Assembly: GCA_965203535.1 (NCBI GenBank)
Contig: OZ241897.1
Coordinates: forward strand, 1,736,001-1,800,000
DNA: 64,000 nt
Direction: 5' to 3'
From: JAJDTT01 sp022827025
GTDB lineage: Bacteria; Acidobacteriota; UBA6911; RPQK01; JAJDTT01
In this document: positions 60,008 through 64,000 of the stretch, piece by piece
How the letters are laid out: every line of letters starts with the position of its first letter
Numbering within the stretch: the stretch's first letter is position 1
The notes under the pieces: generated by a model
Databases searched by the model: none
Told to the model about the DNA's origin: nothing
The model's input: only the letters and a program-made list of their open reading frames with translations
Translations under genes and position numbers: made by a program

Positions 60008-62044
60008 CTAAAGGATTGGCAAACGTATGCCGACCCTGGCGTTGAACTTCGGAGAAGGATAGAAGGCCCGCTCCACCGGAAATCCGCCCATGACGCCGTA
60101 CTCCGAATACTCCTGGTTCATGATGTTGTTGAAATCCGCGAAGAGAGTAAAGCGGTCCCAGCGGTAGCTGATCCTGGAATTGAGCAGGACGTATCCGTCG
60201 TGCTTCCCGAAGCGGTTGCTCCAGTCGCTGTGAAAGTACCGGGAGCCCACATAGGTTCCGTTGATGCTGGCGGTCAGTCTCGGCGTGATCTGGACGAAGA
60301 GCTCGGCCGCCATCTTGTGCGCCGCCACGCCGGGAACCTGTCGGCCCGTGTACTGGCCGTCCCGGACCCTGGTCTGAACGACGCTGTAGTTGCCTCTCAG
60401 CGTGGCGATCCCGCGGCTGATGCCCGACGAGAATTCCATGCCCCGTCTTCGAGTCCGGCCCTCGAAGTTCTCGTTGGCTCCGAATCCGAAAGTCCCCCCG
60501 GCGGGATTGTAGAAGATCTCCCGGTCGGCATCGATCTGGAAGAAGTTCACCTCCCCGAAGAAACTGCCGCCGAAATAGTGCCGCAAGCCCGTCTCCAGCC
60601 CGTTGGACGTCTGGGGGGTGATTCCGCTGTCGATGGTGTTGGTGAAGAAGTTGAACATTTCGTTCAGCACCGGGTAGCGGAAGCTCCCGGAATAGCCGGC
60701 GTAGACGTACGTGTCCGGATTGAACCGGTAGTTGATGCCCGCCGTGAAGACGTTCTGGTCGTAACTGGTCCGGTCAGGCGTGCTGGGGGCGAAGCGGAAG
60801 TTGGCGCGATCGTAGCGATAGCCGGCGGACAGCGCCAGGCTCTCCAGCGGATAGATCTCGTCATGGACGTAGAAGCCCTGGTTCACTTTTTCGAGCTGAA
60901 ACAAGTTGGTGGACTCGGAGCCTCCGAATACGGAGGTGTTCGCGATGTCCTCGGACGCCGTGATCCAGTCGAATCCCAGGCTCAGGTTGTTGGTGAGGCC
61001 GCCGATGCGCTCTCGAATCAGGACCCGGGGGGACAGGGCCAGTGTGTCGGTCTGCGTCATCCCCTGGAAGGTCCCGCCGGAGAAACGGCTGAAGAAAGAG
61101 GAATCCCGCCTCCGGGCGGAGAAATCCAAAGTCAGGGAACTCTGGCCCAGGAAGTTGAGCGTCGGTTGAATCAGAACGTAGGTGTCGTCGGTGTCTGCGA
61201 AGTCGTCCGGATTCAAGGTGTCCGTCCGGGCGGCTCCCGCTTGGAACTGGCTCTCCCTGATCGCTCCCGGAAGCCCCACGTCGTCGCTGTGGAAGCCGCC
61301 GCTCACATCCAGCCTTCCGAGATCGCCCAACTTGAATCCCAAGCTGCCGCCCAGGTCTCCACCCTCAAGGTCGCTGTTGTCACGATAGCCCCGGGACCGG
61401 AAATAGCTTCCTGAAGCGCCGTACGAAACTCCGCCGCGGGAACCGCTGAACTGCCCGCTGGGACGCAGACTTCCGTAACTGCCGCCGGACATCTCCAGCT
61501 CGAGGCGGGTCGGGCCCTCTTCCCGGGTGATGATGTTGATCACTCCGGCTCCGGCGTTGTCCCCGTAGAGAACGCTTCCCCGCCCCCCTCGAGTGACCTC
61601 GATCCGCCTGACCCTGTCCAACGGGATCTGGATCCAGTCGACTGCTGCGGAAGGCGGCAGATTCACTCTGCGGCCATCCACCAGGACCAAGGTGTTGCTT
61701 CCGGACATTTCGCCGAATCCCCGGAGATCGACCGAGTAGTGGCGGTGGTTTCCCGTGATGTCGGTGACCTGGACGTTGACCAGGGTCCGGAGGAGACCGG
61801 GAATATCGACGGCCGTGGAGGCGGCAATGTCCTCCTCGGTGATGACGGTGACGTTTGCGGGGACCCGGACGGTCTGTTCCCGGTAGCGGCTCGCCGTCAC
61901 CGTGACCTGTTCGGTCGTGGGCAGGCGCGCCGGAGCCGCATTGTCTTGGGCCGTCGCCGGTCCGGTCAGAGAGCAGATAAAGCTGAGCACAACAGCAAAC
62001 CCGCGGAGCAGGTTCGGTGTTTTCGACAAGAAATTCTTATGCAT
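60008..62044 (-). CDS. TonB-dependent receptor (BtuB-like)
   Basis: A 678-residue outer-membrane receptor. A signal sequence is followed by a TonB-box-like EQVTVTASRYREQTVRVP. The plug includes VDLRGFGEMSGSNTLVLVDG near residue 105 and RRIEVTRGGRGSVLYGDNAG near 150. The barrel follows, with YAGYSGSFRYPVLNEMFNFF near 450. It probably imports a corrinoid given the neighbours, but no B12 riboswitch was recognised upstream. The last residues lack the usual terminal aromatic (ending LPIL), which is uncommon. Confidence 0.9.
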   Translation of the reverse strand: MHKNFLSKTPNLLRGFAVVLSFICSLTGPATAQDNAAPARLPTTEQVTVTASRYREQTVRVPANVTVITEEDIAASTAVDIPGLLRTLVNVQVTDITGNHRHYSVDLRGFGEMSGSNTLVLVDGRRVNLPPSAAVDWIQIPLDRVRRIEVTRGGRGSVLYGDNAGAGVINIITREEGPTRLELEMSGGSYGSLRPSGQFSGSRGGVSYGASGSYFRSRGYRDNSDLEGGDLGGSLGFKLGDLGRLDVSGGFHSDDVGLPGAIRESQFQAGAARTDTLNPDDFADTDDTYVLIQPTLNFLGQSSLTLDFSARRRDSSFFSRFSGGTFQGMTQTDTLALSPRVLIRERIGGLTNNLSLGFDWITASEDIANTSVFGGSESTNLFQLEKVNQGFYVHDEIYPLESLALSAGYRYDRANFRFAPSTPDRTSYDQNVFTAGINYRFNPDTYVYAGYSGSFRYPVLNEMFNFFTNTIDSGITPQTSNGLETGLRHYFGGSFFGEVNFFQIDADREIFYNPAGGTFGFGANENFEGRTRRRGMEFSSGISRGIATLRGNYSVVQTRVRDGQYTGRQVPGVAAHKMAAELFVQITPRLTASINGTYVGSRYFHSDWSNRFGKHDGYVLLNSRISYRWDRFTLFADFNNIMNQEYSEYGVMGGFPVERAFYPSPKFNARVGIRLPIL

Positions 62045-62166
62045 CGCGTTTCCCTCATGTCCGCCGGGACCGCCGGGCAGGGCCGGTTGCCGTCCGCGAG
62101 TGATCGGGGATCGGCGGCCGCTGGCCGGAGGCGGCCCAGGCTGGACTCGGAATCAAACAGTCAAAG

Positions 62167-62192
62167 AGGGCACCCACAAGGGGTGCCCCTAC
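62167..62192. repeat. REP-1 family palindrome
   Basis: AGGGCACCCACAAGGGGTGC then CCCTAC, upstream of the TonB receptor gene and overlapping the first unit of a tandem repeat. Confidence 0.7.
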
Positions 62193-62266
62193 CCTTTCCG
62201 GCAAATTTACCCGGTTACCCCTTCCAGCAATTCCACCCGGTTACCCTTTCCAGTAAATCCACCCGG
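62189..62266. repeat. Three tandem 26-bp repeats of a gene end
   Basis: The final 26 bp of the cobalamin-binding-like gene, including its TAA stop, occur three times in a row (62241-62266, 62215-62240, 62189-62214), with 3-5 differences between units. Each unit contains a stop codon in the register of the gene end. Confidence 0.85.
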
Positions 62267-63164
62267 ACCCGCGGTGGCCGAAATCGAAGCGTTCCGGATG
62301 CAGGATCTCCGCCAGGATCTCGGCGGATTCCACGACGCGCGGTCCGGGCCGGTTGAAGTACTGGTTCCCGTCCGTCACGAACACGCGCCCGTTCCGGACC
62401 GCGGCCAGTTCCGGCCATCCGGGATGGGTCGCGAGCGGCGGCATCTCGCGGCAGGTGCGCTCGATGTCGAAACCGCAGGGCAAGATGGCGATCACGTCGG
62501 GATCGGCGGCCGCAAGCTGGTCGAAGTCGAAATAGCCGGAGTGTTTCCCCGGCTCGCCGAAAAGGTTCCGGCCGCCGGCGCATTCGACGAGCTCGGGCAT
62601 CCAGTTGGCCGCGCTCATGAGAGGATCGATCCACTCGATGCACGCAATGGAAGGACGGCTCCGCACCGGCTCCGTCCGTATCCGAATCCCCTGGATCCGA
62701 TCCTTGAGACGGGTCACGAGATCGTCGCCGCGTCCCGGGTCTCCCAGCGCCGACGCCACCTTGCGGATGTCTTCCCAAACGTCGCCCAGGGACATGGGCT
62801 CCAGGGAGACGATCGCGGGCTGCGAAGTCACGAGTTCGCACACCGCCTCCTCGACGTCCCTCAGGCTGACGGCGCAGACCTCGCACTGCGTCTGCGTGAC
62901 GATGACGGTCGGCGCCAGGCGATTCAGAAGGTCGGGATTGACGCGGTAGACGGACAGGCCTTCGGAGACGATGGTTCGGACCTGATCATCGATGGCCCGG
63001 CTGACGGCGTTCACTTCCACCTTGGAACTCGAGCATGCCGGAAGCCGGGACACGAAGGCGGGATGGTCGCATTCGTGGGACCGGCCGACCAGCTCGCGCT
63101 CGAAGCCGAGTGCGCACACGATCTCCGTTGCGCTGGCGATGAGGGAGACGATCCGGTGAGACAT
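62241..63164 (-). CDS. Cobalamin-binding-like protein (BtuF-family, cytoplasmic)
   Basis: A 307-residue protein of the BtuF/FecB fold without a signal peptide. MSHRIVSLIASATEIVCALG is the usual start, GRSHECDHPAFV near residue 28 carries His/Cys that might bind the corrinoid, and VTQTQCEVCAVS near 88 is a Cys pair. DFGHRGSGWIYWKG closes the chain. Members like this occur as soluble cytoplasmic proteins in Acidobacteria and Cyanobacteria. A role in corrinoid handling is inferred. It is co-directional with the small membrane protein and Dph6-like gene. Confidence 0.87.
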   Translation of the reverse strand: MSHRIVSLIASATEIVCALGFERELVGRSHECDHPAFVSRLPACSSSKVEVNAVSRAIDDQVRTIVSEGLSVYRVNPDLLNRLAPTVIVTQTQCEVCAVSLRDVEEAVCELVTSQPAIVSLEPMSLGDVWEDIRKVASALGDPGRGDDLVTRLKDRIQGIRIRTEPVRSRPSIACIEWIDPLMSAANWMPELVECAGGRNLFGEPGKHSGYFDFDQLAAADPDVIAILPCGFDIERTCREMPPLATHPGWPELAAVRNGRVFVTDGNQYFNRPGPRVVESAEILAEILHPERFDFGHRGSGWIYWKG

Positions 63165-63173
63165 TACGACACG

Positions 63174-63422
63174 TTACGAGCCACCGCCGCCGAACCAGTA
63201 TGCCTGAGCCGGCACCGGCCGTTTCAGGGCCACTTGGCTGAACAGCAAGGGCAGGAAGACGGCCATGCTGACCAGCGTGTTTCGAAAGTAGGGGATTCTC
63301 TCAGGGTAGACCGTATTGCCGGGATCGATGGAGATTCCGAAATGGGACAGCGCGTAGGGCGCCAGCCGCGCGGCGATGACCAAGGCCAGGAGCGCCAGGA
63401 TCAGGGAGAGCCAGGGTTTCAT
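63174..63422 (-). CDS. Small two-helix membrane protein, unknown
   Basis: An 82-residue protein that I do not recognise. Two hydrophobic segments are at about residues 3-23 and 48-64, separated by a loop with FGISIDPGNTVYPERIPYF. It ends with AYWFGGGGS. The ATG at 63422 gives a normal hydrophobic start; the frame extends upstream through the 3' end of the neighbouring gene. It is 16 bp from the Dph6-like gene and 9 bp from the cobalamin-binding-like gene, so it is probably in one transcript with them. Confidence 0.7.
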   Translation of the reverse strand: MKPWLSLILALLALVIAARLAPYALSHFGISIDPGNTVYPERIPYFRNTLVSMAVFLPLLFSQVALKRPVPAQAYWFGGGGS

Positions 63423-63438
63423 CCTTCCCTTCCTTCCT

Positions 63439-64000
63439 TCAAGAGGCAGTGTGTCGAACATCGCCGTCGCAGCGATGCGGAACAAGATCGCAGAATGCGA
63501 AGTCGCCGCGTTCGACGACTTCTCCCTGGGACACGCGCACGGCCCGCGGGAAGATCGGTCCGTCGTACACGAAAGTGTGAAACTCTCCGTTCTCGCCGCA
63601 CGGGTCGACGCCCGGCGGAAGATCGGACAGCAGAGCCTCGTCGAACCGCCGGCCGGCGAAGGTCGAATCCAGGACCTTCAAGTTCACGCAGACCAGGACG
63701 GCTTTGAATCCATCCTGGATGAACCGGCGCGCCAACTGCCGGGTGTCCCGCTTCCAGAGCGGGAAGAAACCTTCGAGCCTCGAGGCGGCCAACTGCTCTT
63801 CCCGGTAGGTCCGCAGATCTTCCAGGAAGATGTCGCCAAAGGCCACGCGCCGTATTCCGGCGGCGTGCAGACGCGCGAACGCCGCCCCCATCTCCCGCTC
63901 GTAAACGGCGTTGGTGCAGACTCGCGGAACCGGGACTTCCGTCATTGGAATCCCGATGGCATCCGCCTGTTCGCGGAGCAGCTCGCGGCGAACGCCGTGC
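63439..64000 (-). CDS. Dph6-like ATP pyrophosphatase (DUF71), 5' part beyond window
   Basis: The visible frame continues past the window edge as HAVRRELLREQADAIGIPM joined to MTEVPVPR, which is the normal family context. The internal ATG at 63945 is therefore not the start and the N-terminal PP-loop lies outside. Visible landmarks are IRRVAFGDIFLEDLRTYRE and KAVLVCVNLKVLDSTFAGR, plus GENGEFHTFVYDGPIF, the conserved C-terminal motif. The family activates substrates with ATP, as in diphthine-ammonia ligase. In bacteria its role near corrinoid genes is unknown. Confidence 0.88.
   Translation of the reverse strand, partial: HGVRRELLREQADAIGIPMTEVPVPRVCTNAVYEREMGAAFARLHAAGIRRVAFGDIFLEDLRTYREEQLAASRLEGFFPLWKRDTRQLARRFIQDGFKAVLVCVNLKVLDSTFAGRRFDEALLSDLPPGVDPCGENGEFHTFVYDGPIFPRAVRVSQGEVVERGDFAFCDLVPHRCDGDVRHTAS

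Noticed and set aside
62045..62240. Possible cobalamin riboswitch upstream of the BtuB-like gene
   Set aside because: I looked for the B12-box pattern and the GGTG/GCAACTG-like elements on the minus strand and did not find a convincing match.
1..64000. CRISPR array, prophage or integrative element
   Set aside because: No regularly spaced direct repeats, no phage structural or integrase genes and no att-like duplication at the tRNA-Arg gene were seen.

Overview
The window is high-GC, gene-dense bacterial DNA with no rRNA, prophage, CRISPR array or transposase gene. The gene content points to an Acidobacteriota-like heterotroph, probably from a metagenome or poorly sampled lineage. The evidence is a 1236-residue TonB receptor with an N-terminal carboxypeptidase-regulatory-like domain, planctomycete/Acidobacteria-type DUF1501 and PSCyt1-DUF1549-DUF1553 proteins, many secreted beta-propeller proteins, PQQ and c-type cytochrome proteins, and tandem PhyH and Ldh-type oxidoreductases. 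This assignment is inferred from gene families, not from a marker gene.

Layout. 1-9.4 kb: the 3' end of a molybdopterin formate-dehydrogenase-like gene, a tandem Ldh-family pair (minus), three tandem phytanoyl-CoA-dioxygenase-like genes and an SDR (plus), a YbdK-type carboxylate-amine ligase and an RlpA lipoprotein. 9.4-14.6 kb: a PQQ dehydrogenase with an inserted heme c domain, a secreted TIM-barrel protein, a small membrane protein and a Cys-based phosphatase. 14.6-16.5 kb: three adjacent toxin-antitoxin modules with PIN toxins, the last one truncated. 16.5-24.6 kb: an overlapping pair (sorbosone-dehydrogenase-like propeller plus penta-heme PA14 lipoprotein), a ceramidase-like protein, an LLM oxidoreductase and a secreted glycosidase-like propeller. 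24.7-31.1 kb: a TonB receptor, an orphan HigA-type antitoxin inside a perfect 57-bp inverted repeat, an aldehyde dehydrogenase, a second glycosidase-like propeller and a CBS protein. 31.2-38.6 kb: rhomboid, GNAT, tRNA-Arg(TCT), a coiled-coil protein, a third glycosidase-like propeller, a BamB-like propeller, a D-threonine-aldolase-like PLP enzyme and a decayed HicAB. 38.7-51.6 kb: two secreted propellers, a Tat aldo/keto reductase, DUF1501, VapBC, PSCyt1-DUF1553, the large TonB receptor and a C-terminal relic of the glycosidase-like family. 51.7-57 kb: tandem SulP transporters, a ferritin-like protein and an SDR. 57-64 kb: a one-strand corrinoid-type uptake locus (permease, ATPase, lipoprotein binding protein, TonB receptor, cytoplasmic cobalamin-binding-like protein, small membrane protein and the start of a Dph6-like ATP pyrophosphatase).

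How it fits together. The large outer-membrane receptors plus secreted propellers, the ceramidase-like protein and the sugar/alcohol oxidoreductases suggest scavenging and periplasmic oxidation of carbohydrate or lipid material, with TonB-dependent import and corrinoid uptake.

The most notable non-coding content is repeats. There is a 166-bp MITE family (three full copies and one internally deleted copy) and a second 206-bp MITE. Both have TIRs and sit on CTAG sites, the target preference known for IS630-type elements. Two of the 166-bp family copies, one full and one deleted, sit exactly on the TAG stop codon of a host gene and preserve it. There are also two families of short REP-like palindromes, a tandemly expanded gene end and several gene relics. 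Local tandem duplication (Ldh x2, PhyH x3, SulP x2) is a repeated theme.
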